Shown: positions 12,101 to 25,577 of the stretch, piece by piece
Layout of the letters: each line of letters begins with the position of its first letter
Position numbering within the stretch: the stretch's first letter is position 1
Assembly: GCF_028858725.1 (NCBI RefSeq)
Contig: NC_084759.1
Location: forward strand, 140,038,671-140,102,670
Length of the DNA: 64,000 nucleotides
Direction: 5' to 3'
DNA from: Colius striatus
Taxonomy: Eukaryota; Chordata; Aves; Coliiformes; Coliidae
The notes under the pieces: generated by a model
Database searches by the model: none
What the model was told of the DNA's origin: nothing
What the model saw: the letters and a program-made list of their open reading frames with translations, nothing else
Translations under genes and position numbers: made by a program

Positions 12101-15100
12101 TTTCTTAGAGCATTTATTCTTTATGTTTAGCCTGCACTGGACAACCACCCTAAGACACATTGCAATGTTGAATTCACTTCAGATTTACTAATATTTCTAC
12201 CTTGTCTACCTCATTACCCCACATTTACAGGCTTTCCTGAACAGATTTTCCAAAGGGATAAATTTTTTGAAGTGTAGAAGAGTTAGATTTCATTATATTC
12301 TGTGCTTGATGCTTTCTGTGTCCTATACTTGTCCAACCTTGGCAGGCTCAAAGGAGATGTAAATTACTACTCCAGATTCAATATGTTTAAGACTCCTTCA
12401 GGCCAAGGATTTTTTTCCAGAAGCCTCAATACTTTAAGTACTGCTACAAGAAAGAGACAGTATTCATAATTTCTCTTCCCCCCTCCCCGTTTTTTTCACC
12501 ATAAATGTGCAGCTGCTGGATACTAAGTCCCCCTAGACCTCATTATCAACCCATAATGTAACATTGATCCCTGCTGAACAGCATATGGGTTTAGCCTTCT
12601 ATATTATCATGCCAGTCCAAGGTACAGAAATGAAATGACAAATGCAGGATTGTGACTGGATGCCTGTATCACATCATACCCACTGATCGCCACCCAAGCA
12701 GTCCAGAGCCTTTTGGTCTCATTAGCTGGGGCAGAGGAAGCAGCAAGGTCAACTTTGCAGAGATGTTACTCAAGCTTCTCCTTCCAAACCACACACATAC
12801 AGAAGGTTATGAGAGTAATTGGGAAGTACAAGGCAACTCCTCTTGTATGGTTTGATGTTCTAGTGTGACAAGGATGAGCAGCAGCACAGGATGGCGCACA
12901 TATACGCCTCAAAGGGCTGGGAAGGCAGGCATAGGCACATCAGCCATGCCCCTAGCTGGGACCTGATCAATTTTGGCAATATATTGTAATGAAGAGTGTA
13001 CAGCTGGGAGGCGGAAAGGAGTTTCTGCTCAGCTGCAACACATCCACCAGAAGCTATAGAGGTCTAACATATCTCAAGACTCTATCTTACTCAGCTCGAT
13101 GAGAGAAGTAAATTTTCATCTTTTTTCGTGAGAGCACTGGAGAAAAGTCATCACTCACAGTTTGTGATTAGCTACCAGAGAGAGCAAAAGATTATTTTAA
13201 AATCACTTAAACTGTTTAAAAATTCTCTTTAACCTAAGATTACATGTGCAGCAGAGAGCATCAGCTTATAAATATTGCTTAGTTAATAACCACACATTGT
13301 GGGAATTGTAAGAGGATACAGTGCATCTTTTGCATTTTGGTTACTTTGAATCTTTTTTAAAACTGTCTGAAAGATACAATTTCTTTCTTGATAGTCTCCC
13401 AGTGGCTTACTAGTGTACTGCTGTAAGTTCCATATTCAGTTTCAAAAGGGGAGAGGGGGGGTTGGTGGTGATGGTGGAAATCACAGTTATATTTCCATCA
13501 AAGTTTTCAAATGAGGAGGAGCAGAAGTAAGCCTCAGAAGGTGCTAACATCCAGAAAGGAAATAACTAATCACTTCCAAATTTAAGTGTTAAATTTAAGA
13601 ACCTAGTTGCAGTAGGATCCTTCTATTGTCAACAGGGAGAACTAGAATTTCTTGCGGAAATTCAGATGTTAAGCTTTCTACAAGGACTGTATCAGAGATG
13701 AACAATGAGTTCTAATGGCTATCAGAGATAGTAGGAATTCCCATTTCCTCAGTTCTTGACATCCTGTTTTCATAGAAAAGCCATCACATAGCTTCTATGA
13801 TTTGTGGGTTGGTGGTGGTATTTTTTTTACATTAATTTGCATGACCTAGGGAAAAACAGTACAGAGGCACTAATAACCAGATTAGTAACCGCAGACCATC
13901 TTCTGGATGCATCACAAGATCACAGATCTGAAAAAAACCCACCCCATCTTGTAGCTTATTTCAGATACAGAAACCATACGCTATGAATATTGCTATCTCA
14001 TAGAAGAGTGTGCCAACATTTGAACTTTTGATCACACACTATATTAGCAGCAGGACTGTGATCAGGAGAAAAACTTAACAGTAATTCCACCCTCAGAAAT
14101 CCTCTGGAGAACTTGCTGCTGAGAAACTCCATCCTGAAGGCTGCCAGAAGCTCTAATCAGCTAATATATCAAAGTTCCAGTGTTGCCTGTCTACTCCCCT
14201 GATCTCAACAAGAGATAAAAATAATTCTCATGGGTCAAACTACAAATCTAAGAATAAGTAAGAAAATATGCATTACTACAATCTGCAAGATTGTGAATGG
14301 ATGATGGTGGTCAAGACAATGCTTTGATGCTGTATCCAATACATTCTTACATATATCTCAGTTTGTGTGTTTCTTGAATCTAGCATTGATGCAGTAAGCG
14401 AGAGGTGAATGGAGGCATGTTGATTACTTCCACACTTTATGCCAGGCAGACATGCTCACATTTTCTGCCTTTATTGGAATTTAAACAGGCTAAACAGACA
14501 CTGTGACAAAGCAGTTAACTTTTCATAGACTGAAATGGTAAACTAGACATTTAGAGTCAGGAGATATTTCTTCCTCTTTCCATTACAAGGCTTTAAATGG
14601 TAACACAGTACCAGACAAAGAGTCACTATCAGCATCAGGCTTAAGGAGCTCATGTGACTGTTGCTGTACAGCTCCTTCTTACCAGTTTTACACAGAGATG
14701 GATTGTACCCCGATTACACTTTTATCTTCACAAATCCATCTGAGTTAACTTTCTGATTAGATCAAGTTATTCAACTAACAGCAGAAAGAAAGAAAACAGG
14801 ATTGCTTCCCAGGATAACACCTTTCCATTTAATGTCTTGTGCAGAATCAACAGTGATTCAAATCTAAACATCCAAGAGCTAATCAGTTTTCCACTAACTG
14901 CAGAGTATATGATTAACCCCAGTTTGCCTGAAGACATCAAAGTACTGGGAGGCAGCCACTTCTGAAGCATTTGTACCCAAGTGCCTGCTTAAGAATCCTC
15001 TCCCATCCTGAGCAAGTAACAGGTGAGAGTCATAGGAAGATCTAAATTAATCCTTCAGTCATCTTAGACACTATAAAACCCCTCAGATTTTCAGGTATGT

Positions 15101-18100
15101 GCAGATTTCCTTCTCTAGGAATGTTGATAATGATACAGCCTCTAACGTTTGGTTTGGGGTTTTTTTGTTATTGTTATTACTATTTTCTACCATCTGCAGA
15201 ATTTCTCTGGCAGGTGTTTTCATCAAGAAAGCAGCATTATCCCAAGTTGTACATTGGTATATTTACACAATAAACACAACTTTACTAAACAAATAGCCAG
15301 CCCTACACGTTTCACTGAGGCTACTTTTAGAAAATATTATTGTTCAACTGAGCTAAAGTGACCCTGGAATATCCTGTGTGAGCAAGTGGGACTGCAGGAG
15401 GCTGTAGGTCAGTAACTTTGGATGTATTTTACGTAACAGATCAAATAGCTGTAAATTATCCCTGAAGTGGGCAAGATTAAGTCAGATGAGAGCAAGGGCT
15501 GTGTGGCTGTGGTCATGCAGAGCTTCAAGACTCTGTTCCAAGTCCAGGCTTTTTGGAAGCCAGTGATTAAACACTGGAAAAAATGTGAAATGTTTCAGAT
15601 AATTAGAACCATTTATTCAGTGGGAAAGGGCATGAACTGCATTTTCTTAAGGAAGAGCAAATGTAGAAGGACTACTACTGGTGTGGTTGCACTCTGAAAA
15701 CACATCTTCCCTATTAAGGTTAGATGATTCCCATGTGGGGTAGTAGACAAGAGGACTCTTGTTGGTTGTTTGCTATCTGCGCTTATTTACTATATCTAAT
15801 GAAGTGCGCTATAAATGAAAATGAAGTGGTACACTGCAGAAATTGTCTTAGTATGTATTTGGGTGGTCAAAGTCTCATGGGGGGCTTGCAGTAAAAGCTA
15901 ATAATGGGGCAACCTTTGCTTTGCATAATGAGAGCCTAAACAGCTGGAGGTCTATCTGAAATCTGGATGTAGTACTCCAGCAGCTTGAGGACCATCTGCA
16001 GTTACTTTCATTCATGTCTTCCTCTTAATCATCTTAATGATTAGCCAGTACATCATCCAGTGGAAATGCTAATATACCATAAGACATAAATTCTGAATTA
16101 GCAATTCCTGCTTCACACCAGTAATTTTTATTCAGGTTATAGGAGCACTTTTAAAAACGTCTTTTTCAAAAGATGTTCAGTTTAGTTTAAGACATAATGA
16201 GGCAGTCTGTTTAAATAATTTGAAAATTGTTTCTAATCTCAGTCCAAACAAAATGAAACTGAACATGAACGTGAACACTTTTGGAGCACAGAGGAATTTA
16301 GTCACCCTGTTTCTCCTCCTCTACATGTGCTCATAACTAGAGACAGCTCAGATTAAATCTAGATTTAAACTCTGTCTGATATTAATATCTTGTCTCAAAT
16401 GGTACAAATCACAGTCCTGTCTCCAAACATCCAAGAAAAAAACCAAAAATTTGGATCCTAATGCAAATCCTGGGAAGCCTGAAGAGTTCTAACCAGCTCA
16501 TCTTGAGCCAGCAAGTATGAGCTCAAACTTGCAGCTGAACTCTGACCCACATATGAGCTCTGGATTCCTGGGTTATTTGCACAACTCCTTATATGTAACA
16601 CTCCTTATAAAGTAAATTTTTATCACATTTGGTTTGGAAAGGAATATGCAGAACCCAAAATGCAGCAGTCTCAGAGTAAGTGCCAAGAATAACTGGCCCT
16701 GCAGGACATGAAACCACTCAAAGCCCATCTATGGAGGGGCCAGCATGGTCACTCTCCCATCCCAGGAGCCCCTGCCAGCCTGCCTGTCTTGGAGCTGGTA
16801 CAGCCAGCAGGTCTGGTCCCTTTGTTGAAGCACAGACTGGCTTTAGAGAAGGGAGACCTGTGGACTTGGCAATCAACCTGAAAATCCAGGCTTTCTCAAA
16901 TCTATGTTCTTGATGTCACCCCTGAACCAGGCTGGCTGGCTTCAGGCCGTCTCTGAGTTCTCTGGGCTCTTTTCCCAAGTTGCTTAGCATTGAAGCTATA
17001 TCTGTATTCCTATATCTCACCTAACCTACATTCAGCACCAAGCAGTTACCCACAGTCTGCTCCCATCTCCATTGCCATGTCCACAGGCATACTTCACTTA
17101 GGAAAATAAATTCACCACTCAGACACTGCCTTTTTCCTCCTGAGACAAAATACTTCTCTCTCACTTACCTGCAAAGGTAACTAACTGTGAAACAATCATA
17201 ATGTTAAATGGTTCAATAAAGTTTTCAGCTCAAGGAACAGCAATCTGCAAGGACTCAAGTATGATATAGGTTGTATCAGTATGCTGATGGAAAATAATAA
17301 TATATTACACATAGCATTTATATACGTGTACTATTAAACTGACTGTGTATCTTCAAAACCATGTAAATGCAGAAGTGATATGTAATACGCAAATAATGAA
17401 CAGCTGATGTATTTATTTGATAAGAAAGCCAAGTAATAACCTCTATATCCAGAAAGTAAATGGAGAGATATTCTCACATGCTTCAGTTCTGGTCCTAACG
17501 TCTGATAAATTTGTATGGAAAGTTTGAGGGGAAAAAAAAAAATTTGCCCCAACAGAAGTTTTCAATTCTCAAAAACCTATTTATAAAATACTTTATTTGG
17601 AAAACAAAAATCTTGAAAATATTTAAATTGTAGTAAAGCTATTTTCTTTGAGTAAGTTTTGCAATGATTTCCCTACTAATCTTCATTCAACTTCAGCAAA
17701 CCATTGATATGCCTACAGCCAGCACCTTCTATCTCTCTTGCAAATTCAGTTTATTATCCTTTGAGCAAGATAATTTCTTTGAGAGTTTATTTCTGCAAAT
17801 TGCTGATATTCTGGCCCCAGTCTACAAAGCACTTGGCAGACATTTGGCTTTAGTGAAACTGCTGATGGAGTTAGAGTTAAGACTTGAGTACTGTTTTGGA
17901 TCAGGGCCAGAGCAGGTTTTTCTTTGCAGGATTAAGTCCTAAATCTCCCTCTAGAAATGATTCAGTTCCAGTTCTTTACCCATTGTTTTGTTCTCTGAAT
18001 TTCTTCATTTGCTTTTATCTCTTGGATGAAAATCAAGGCCTAAGGCCTGATTCACTCATATATTGTTACTCTTTTACACGAGCATAATAACTTCAATGAA

Positions 18101-19317
18101 ATGTCTTAAATTAAATCTGGGAAAATGCTTATGTGGTTGAATGGATGTGTTTATTATGCACTGCTGGTTTCAGACATCTGGTCACTAGGAAAAAAAAAAA
18201 AGTCTTTGCCATTGTAGATTCTGCTGTACAGTTGCATAAAACTCTACTAAAGTATCATTTTTCTTCTTGTGATGAGGCACAGGAAAAGCACAGGTTTGGC
18301 AATAAGATACGTACAGGCTCTTCCTGACAACCACCACAAACCAAGAGGGCTTACACAAAAATGAGGGCAAAGGAATTAAAATCGACTAATATAGTCCAAT
18401 AAGCTTTAGAGGCCTGCATGATTATAGGATATGATAAAGTTTGAAATGTAGAAAGTCTTTCAAAAACATAAAGTCACAATATTTCTGGCAAAAATCACTG
18501 GGGTAGAAATCTGTGGTATGCTAGGGAATAAATTCTCATTCAAGTGTAAGATGCTGGAAAATTCTATTTTCTTTTAGTTGAATTCAGAACATATCAAAAT
18601 CAGCCCCTCACATTGCTTTAGACTTCAACTCCCATGCAATTTTTATGTTTTCTCAGTTTAAAATTATTTGAGAAAGTTTTCTGAGAAATATAATTTTCAA
18701 ATACTGCTATACTTGATACCATCTTATTCCACGCTGATGGGCAAAATCTGCTTTCCCTGTGTCCACAAAAGGATGCAGAACAAGAGAAGCAATTTCTTGA
18801 CTTCCATGGAGTTTGTCTCCATAGCTCTGACAATAGCTCATTCTGAACTTGATCATGTGAGTGGATTTGCAGCTCACAGCATTTTTTTGCAGTTAAATAG
18901 AGCAGTGCAAAGTCATCACATCTCATTGCAAAGCTGGTCAAAGCTCATCTGAGACAGCCTATATAATAGCAGTACTACATAAAAAAGCAAAGTAAATCCT
19001 TTCAGAGTCAATCATGATGTATGGAAAGTGCATCATTTGGGAAAACCTCCATTCTTTATTTATCAGCTGAGATACATCTTGACTAATATAGTAAACAACA
19101 AAACCAGCTCAAGTTGACTTTAAACCAAAGACTCTAAGCAGATTGTTCCCATTTTCATCTCAAGAGCAGTGCTAAAATTTTAAATATTTGGGTTTTTTTG
19201 CTACAAGTACAAATTGCTTCTAATGTAGTAAATAATTCATTAATCCTGCTTTGCTTTAATATGTTGGGCATTTAATTGCTCTTTTTCAAAGGAATATTAC
19301 TTGACTATCCTAGAAAA
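12101..19317. other. intergenic, no gene seen
   Basis: Non-coding AT-rich sequence. It has a G-rich run near 13447-13475, poly-A tracts near 17530 and 18189, and a modestly GC-rich stretch at 16680-16960 with a 77-codon open frame that I could not place. Nothing else is supportable. Confidence 0.55.
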
Positions 19318-19425
19318 AAACAGATGTCCCCAGAGAAGGAGACTCCACAAACCATCTGGGCAGCTTGTTCCAGTGCCCTGTCACCCTCACAGTGAAGAAA
19401 TTCTTCTTTGTCCAGCTAAAGTCAA
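19318..19425 (-). mobile_element. short old CR1 fragment
   Basis: GGAGACTCCACAAACCATCT followed by GGGCAGCTTGTTCCAGTGCC and CACCCTCACAGTGAAGAAATT is the reverse complement of the CR1 3' UTR, matching the same segment in the 30.6- and 53.1-kb copies. The characteristic ATTCTATGAT end is absent, so both ends are lost. Confidence 0.8.
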
Positions 19426-21751
19426 TATCATTAAGGACTTTCACACATGATCTCTCAAATAAAATCTGCTTTAGTGGAAGTTAGTGATAGGATGCATGTT
19501 AATTCTTTATTGTCAATATTAATACAATCTTGTGTCTATGATGTCTTCAGGGTGTGTTTTAGCAAAAATGTGCAGTGACATAACCTTCAGCAAGAAAAGA
19601 AAGCTGAGCTGGACACAGAATAGGTGCATCTTAAGAGTCAGTGAAATATGTTGAGAGCATCTCATTGCAGATCAGTGGTATCCTGAAAAACTCGGTTGGT
19701 TCCACTGCCAGTACAGGTCCCCAACTTTTGGAATAAGTAGGCTACAGTCTGAATGCAGGAAAGCTAACTATTCAGCTATATTTATACAGAAGATCTAGTT
19801 TGTGCTGTTGCCATATGGCTCCCATCTGCCTTTTGGTGGAAGCGAAGCAGACTGTAACTGCTGGTGCATACTGGGGTCTTACCTAGACCTGCATCAAAAT
19901 ACATCTGGACATTAACTCAGTCTGAAAGCTTAAAAATCATTCACAGGTTCCGGAGTCTATGTGTATCCTAATTTAAGCAGGAAGTAGAGAATGGATGAAA
20001 AAAATCGGGTATTTAGAATTCTGATTTTCTATTAATGCTCTTTTAAGAACTGTAATTAAATATCTAATTGTCTTTATATCCCTTCTTACACGTAAATGTC
20101 ACAGAATATTGCTGTGGCACTTTACCAGTTGCAGCCGCTATGAAGAAAGCTGCTGCCTTTCATAGCAGCTGTGGTTCCCAAATTGATTTAAATTATATCT
20201 CTGTTTAGAAGATATTGTATAATTACAGTCTTTTCTGTACATTCAGATAAAATACATAGTTTGTGTGCTGTTTAAATACCTTAAATACCAAAAAAATGCA
20301 AAAAGGACTCACACAATATGAAATTCCAGAATAAATCTATACAAAAGCTTTCCTAATTCACCTTCACCCAGTGTATACTCAGTGATTTCTTAATTATATG
20401 ATGCAAGCCATTGTTTTACCTGTGGAACCCAGTCTTTTCCATCAAATCTTACCCTCAAGGACTTTACCATTGCTGCATATAATCCAGCTAACCAGTACAT
20501 TCCTCCCAACAATATAGTTCTGAAGCACTTAAGACTAATGCTAAAAGTAACCAGCAAAACATACTTACTGTCAAAGATTACTGTTTTAGGACTAGATACT
20601 GTAGTCCTTGAAAAAGTGAGCTCTAATCAACAGGCACCACTAAAGATCATTGCAGCTGCCCCTTTTATGAGCTGTAAAAGAGAGGAGTGGGGGCTAGTGC
20701 CAATCACTTTCCCTAGAACTTCCATTTGCACAAAACTTGAAGCTTGTGGAGGGTAAAATATCCATACAGCAAGGACTTCTAGGCTCAGGAAAGAATCCAT
20801 ACCATAGAGAGAAAAATACCAATAGTCCCGTTTGCACTTACCAATATGAAGTAAAGTTAGAAACCTGATGAGCTATGAAGCTGTAACTAGCTTTTGACAC
20901 TTGCCTTCAGTGAACCAATTTTCAGCACATTTCTGCAGTCTATCTGAATTTGGATATACTAAGAAAATAGTTTTATCCTGTTTCACTTAAGGTAGAAATG
21001 AGCATAAGATACAAAGAAGAAGGTACGTTGTCCATGACCTGCTGAAAAACTAGGCCCTTTGGAACACCAGACTTGTCAGATAATATGTATACAACCCTTG
21101 GACAAGATTTAAGTTTTCAGAAATGACAAAAATTTCCTTAGAAAGCTGAAATTTTTTATAGAGGAAAATATGGATTTGATTAATTTCTGCAACTGAAGTT
21201 GATTTTACTTAGTAAAAGTTAAACTGAGAAATATAGGAGAGTTAAAATTGGTTTCCATTTATTTTTCCACTTTGTCATGACAAACATTTAGACAAATATT
21301 ATCGTCCTGAATTTTTCAGGATTTTTTTCTCTAATGTCTATAAATTTATTATTTCCAGGTTCAACATACATAAAATATATTTTTGCAGTAGTATTAAAAA
21401 TACTTCAAAAAATGCAGTTGTATTCAGCCACTGAGAGAATGTCTCCATTATTGCCTTGTTCTTGAAGAACTTTAAAACTGCAACATGCAATCCTTTAGCT
21501 AATGCAGAAAAGTAGATTTTTCTGATCTTTGGAAAATATCAGAATTTTCACATTTACAGACTCTTCAGCACTATCACCCAGGTCTTTAGGGTAAAGAAGG
21601 GCACAGTGAATCCTTTTTCAACAACAGTGTAATAGACAACTTTGGACACATTGGAGTATTTACCTATTTTGAAGGATCAGTGACTAAAAAGAAAAAAGTG
21701 TCTTTTCAAAATACCTAGTAATTGTTTTTTCAACTGAAAGAAAAACCAGTA
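19426..21751. other. intergenic, between CR1 scrap and LTR
   Basis: No coding signal. Apart from the hairpin at 20126-20176, nothing stands out. Confidence 0.55.
20126..20176. other. imperfect hairpin of about 50 nt
   Basis: GCAGCCGCTATGAA (20131-20144) pairs with TTCATAGCAGCTG (20159-20171) with one mismatch. The stem extends outward by several G-U pairs, and the loop is about 14 nt. The size is short for a microRNA precursor. It may be a chance structure or part of a decayed inverted-repeat element. Confidence 0.35.
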
Positions 21752-22754
21752 TGTTGTCACGGTTTTGTGTGGAGCCATTTCTGGTAATGGGAAAGGGACT
21801 GTAAAGATGGCTTCTGTAAGAAGTTGCTCAAAATTCTCCCCAACTCTGATCCAGACCCACTTTTGGGTGAAGCAAATTAGGCACCTTTGTGATCACTTTT
21901 TAAGAAGAAGAAGCCGTAAGTGGAGGGCTCTTCCTGTTCCTTTGTGTTCTGTCCTTCCTTCTTTTCTGGCTGATGGTGATGCAGGAGATGGAAGAGCGAG
22001 AGAAGTAATCATGCAGACCCCAAGGTCATCAAGAGAAGAAAGGAGGTGTGCTGGAGCAGAGACTCCTCTGCATCCTGTGGAGAAGCTGAGATTTGTTTAC
22101 ACTTTGTAGAAGACCCCATTCCAGAGGTAGTGACTATGCCCAGAGCAGGCTGTGTCCCGTGTGAGGGACCCAGTATTGGCCGAAGCCGTAGGTGCTGGAA
22201 ACAACCCGCACCAGAGAAGTTCAATAAGGACTGTGTCCCATGGGAGGGACCCCATATTGGAGCAGGGGAAGAATGCAAGGAGTTACCCTCCTCTGACAAG
22301 AAAGAAGTGGCAGACTATCTGTGAGAGACTGACCACATTCCCCATTCCCTACCCACCTGAGCCGTTGAGGGGGGAGGTAGAGATATCGAGAGCAATGAGT
22401 TGAGCCCGGGAAGAAAGAAGGGATGGGGGAGGGAGATCTTAAAGTGCTGGCTGTATTTTTCTCATCATCCTGCTCTCTTTTTGCTTTTAGTTCTGGTTTT
22501 TTTCTCGTGGGTAGTAGAATAAACTTTCCATACTTTTGTCTCTAAGTTGAGTACTGGAGTCTGTTTTGCATAGAACTGTAGTTGGCAGTGAGCCCTCTGC
22601 ACCCTTGTCTCAATCCACAATGTCCTTGGTTATTTTTTTTTTCCCTCCCATCTCTCTGGGGCCTCTGCCATCCTAAGGAGAGTGGGGTTTGATGAGGGGG
22701 AGCAAGTAAGAGACTGTCATGGTGCATCATTGCTGGCTGGGCAAAACTACAACA
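21752..22754 (+). mobile_element. avian endogenous-retrovirus solo LTR, about 1.0 kb
   Basis: The element begins TGTTGTCACGGTTTTGT and ends GGGCAAAACTACAACA. These are imperfect inverted ends of the 5'-TG...CA-3' kind typical of LTRs. A poly(A) signal AATAAA lies at 22518-22523, followed by T-rich sequence and the presumed R/U5. A second, diverged copy lies inverted at 56.6-57.3 kb, which supports a dispersed family. No gag, pol or env remnant is adjacent, so it is read as a solo LTR. I saw no clear target-site duplication, so the exact ends may be off by a few bases. The class is probably ERVL-like, by general resemblance only. An internal 81-bp tandem duplication starts at 22150 and 22231. 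Confidence 0.75.
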
Positions 22755-23321
22755 TATATAGTTAAGAGAAACAAGAAGCTTTAAGCTCAACATAACTAGA
22801 CCAAACTTTTTAGTTGTGAATGAAGCTCGGAAAGCAAAGATTTTATTTGATACCTGTACTGGATAATCTCTGTGAATTTACAATACTGCAGCCCACTCTG
22901 CTTCTATCACAGATATACTGCCGGTTTTGGTCATTTGTTTTTCTTAAAGAGTTAAAAAGGTAAAAAAATAAACCCAAAGACTTTTAGTCTCAAAAGCTAT
23001 GCTGTAGTTATTTTTTATATTTACTTCATTTATAGGCTACTGAATATGTTCTAGTCTATCATTAGCAATTGGTAGAAATTTTTCTTAAGTATTTAATAAG
23101 TAACAAAGTAAGTCTTATGGCAATTAACCAAAGAGATTTCCAAAGATCTTTGGAAATCTATGAAAAATATCTTTTTATTAATGTCAGAAAGTGTGGCTTT
23201 TTTTTCAAAGACAGAATTATCATGATTATTGAATATTACCATTATAGTTAACTCAGGAAGGCATGAAACTTTATTGACAAAAAATAATGAAATGCATTGA
23301 AATACATAAAATTCCACCTCA
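22755..23321. other. intergenic, between LTR and older CR1
   Basis: AT-rich, no gene. It contains the perfect 26-bp palindrome. Confidence 0.6.
23134..23159. repeat. perfect 26-bp palindrome
   Basis: The half-site AGATTTCCAAAGA is followed immediately by its exact reverse complement TCTTTGGAAATCT, with no spacer. Symmetry stops at 23133/23160. It is not built from a simple repeat. Flanks are AT-rich and non-coding. Confidence 0.95.
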
Positions 23322-23585
23322 AGTCATAGAATCCTAGAATAATTGGATGCCACCTCAGTAGGTCATCCAGCTCAGCCTCCTGCTAAAAGCAGGCTCAGCA
23401 CTGAATGTAGACCTAGTTGACCAACATTTTATTCAGCCAGGCTGCATAATCTCTCTGCATAGCCCTTTCCAAGGTCTGATTGTCCTCAGGGTGATTTGGT
23501 TTTCCTTTTATATCAAGCTGGAAGCCTGTGGCATCCAAGTACTGACTTTTGGAGTCTAATCCAGCTGAGTTTTGAGGTCAGACAA
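23322..23585 (-). mobile_element. older CR1 3' fragment
   Basis: The segment starts with AGTCATAGAATCCTAGAATAA, the reverse-complement CR1 3' end, then GGTCATCCAGCTCAGCCTCC. A diverged 3' UTR follows, with TCTGATTGTCCTCAGGGTGA near 23480. It is clearly more diverged than the copies at 30.6 and 53.1 kb and belongs to a different, older CR1 subfamily. The right boundary is uncertain. Confidence 0.75.
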
Positions 23586-24109
23586 ATTCCAGTGTGTTCA
23601 TGGGCACGTAACCACATGTCACGATGTGGAGTAAATCGGAAATTTGGTTATCATCCTTGCACAGGCCTGTACTAATCTCCATACTATTCCAAGTTTAACA
23701 CATGCATGCTAAAATAAGCTACAATCAAAACAGTCACTTTATCTGCTCTGTATCCCTCAACTATGTCCTAACAAATCCTGGATATTGTGCCTTATTTAGT
23801 CACTGACAAATACAAGAGAGGAAAATTAAAATTACACTCTGAAACATTGAGAGTATTGGTTAATCCTACCAAACAATAGACTAGGTGGTCTAGAAAAAAA
23901 CCTCATCCTTTCTGCATTTCAGTTACAGTCATTGCAGAAAAACCTTGGTTTTAAAAGTTATGCTTAAGTGTAAATATTGTCTGAGACCAAGAGTACCAAA
24001 CAGAAAGGCTTTTAGTAAATATTATTCAAATTCATTCACTTAAACACTATTGTAGACAAGCATTTCCAACACTTTTTTCAGATATTCCCATTCCATTGCT
24101 TTGGATTGA

Positions 24110-24205
24110 TAAAGCTTTTCCAAGGTCATATATTAAGCCAGGCAAATATAGGAGCTGAAAGTTCTCTATCCCACTTCTTTTTGGAAATGCTCAGTTAGTC
24201 ACCGC
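24110..24205 (-). repeat. MIR-like ancient SINE remnant
   Basis: CTTTTCCAAGGTCATATATT, then CAGGCAAATATAGGAGCTG, resembles the reverse-complement MIR core (TTGCCCAAGGTCACACAGCT, then the AGTGGCAGAGCTG segment). It is diverged and boundaries are approximate. Confidence 0.4.
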
Positions 24206-25510
24206 TATCATCCTAAATAACAGAAGGAAATATTTTTACAATTTGACTATAGAGATCCAGTGCTGTTCTGCTACAGTCTCAGCAGTTTGAAACCCAGTAC
24301 CAGCAAAGAAGTCATTAATGGTCTGGTCTTTTCTTGGTTTTGTTTTTTTCTTATGTACTAAATGAAAACATACACAGAGCTTTGGTAAGGCCCTATTTAG
24401 AAATTTATTTCCTGTGCGAGGAGCTAGATAGCTATCACATTTCAAAACCTTACATTGCACATAGTGTGCAATGATCTTTTTCCACTTGATTTAGAGCTAA
24501 TATGTAACAACTATTTGTGGCTGATAGAGCCATTAATAAATATTTCTAGAAATCTGCATCCTTGTGTGTCATCTCCTTACCTGGCATGAGTAGAAAGACT
24601 CCTGGGGGAGTTATAAGTCTTAATAGGTAAAGGAATTAATTCCTAGAAATTAATTTCACATAGACTAAAAATTTTGCTACTTTTGTAAGTAATAATCAGG
24701 AGATGCTGCTTTTAAGAGTTATATAAACTACAAGTTATGGTTTGCAGGTATCTTAAGTTACCCAGAGGATTCCTTTTTTTTCTTCACTGACAACAGAGTG
24801 CAACTCAAAAAGATGAGTCTCCCTTCCTAAAATAAAAGCTCTCCAAAATCATAGATCCACATGCTCAGTTTTGGTTTAAGTTTATGGGACAGAGATATTG
24901 CATACTTCTTTCTTCTTCTTTTCATTTTGAAGTATACATTTTATAGTACTAAGTTTTTGCAAGCTGAATTATATGTGGAAAGCAAGATTTAATGACCAGG
25001 TACACTACCAGTGTTAGTTTTCCTCTGCAAATTTTTGATCACTTAATACAATCTTTCAAATAGTCACGTGAGAAATGAAAAAAATCATGAACACTCTTAA
25101 AAATACAGTTTGAATGTTCAACATGGCACAAATCAAAGAAAGGAGGGATAAATCTGCACTCAAATAGAGAAATTCCAGTGCATAAAACCTGTTATCTTAA
25201 GATCTCAGTTTATTTCTTCCATAGTGTTAGTCTAAGGGCATTTCTCTAATTACAATTCAAAGCAGCTCATAGGCAATTAGTTTCTTTAAATTTCTTGGTA
25301 CCATCAGTAACTAGTAACTTGATTGGTATTTTAACATGGTAGAAAGTCTGTAAAAAATAGGTTGCTTTCTCTCTTGGAAGAGAAATATTTTTATATTGGA
25401 TTCTTTTCAGAGATTATTTATAGTTTGGCTGCATAGTTAGCAGAGTTTCGGTGTTTGTGAGATTAATATAAATCGGGGAAGAAGGTGGCTTAATGATGCA
25501 GATGGCAGAG

Positions 25511-25577
25511 CGCCATGGAATGCAAACGCTGCCTGCCTTAAAAAAAGACATAAAACTGCATTCCATTCACCATGGCA
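25511..25577. promoter_or_regulatory. inverted pair of MCAT/TEAD-type motifs, hairpin-capable
   Basis: ATGGAATGCA (25515-25524) and its exact reverse complement TGCATTCCAT (25557-25566) are separated by 32 bp. Each contains GGAATG/CATTCC, the core bound by TEAD factors. CCATGG occurs next to both arms. The surrounding 25440-25640 has the high-complexity, repeat-free look of a conserved non-coding element. Function is inferred from motifs only. Confidence 0.35.
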
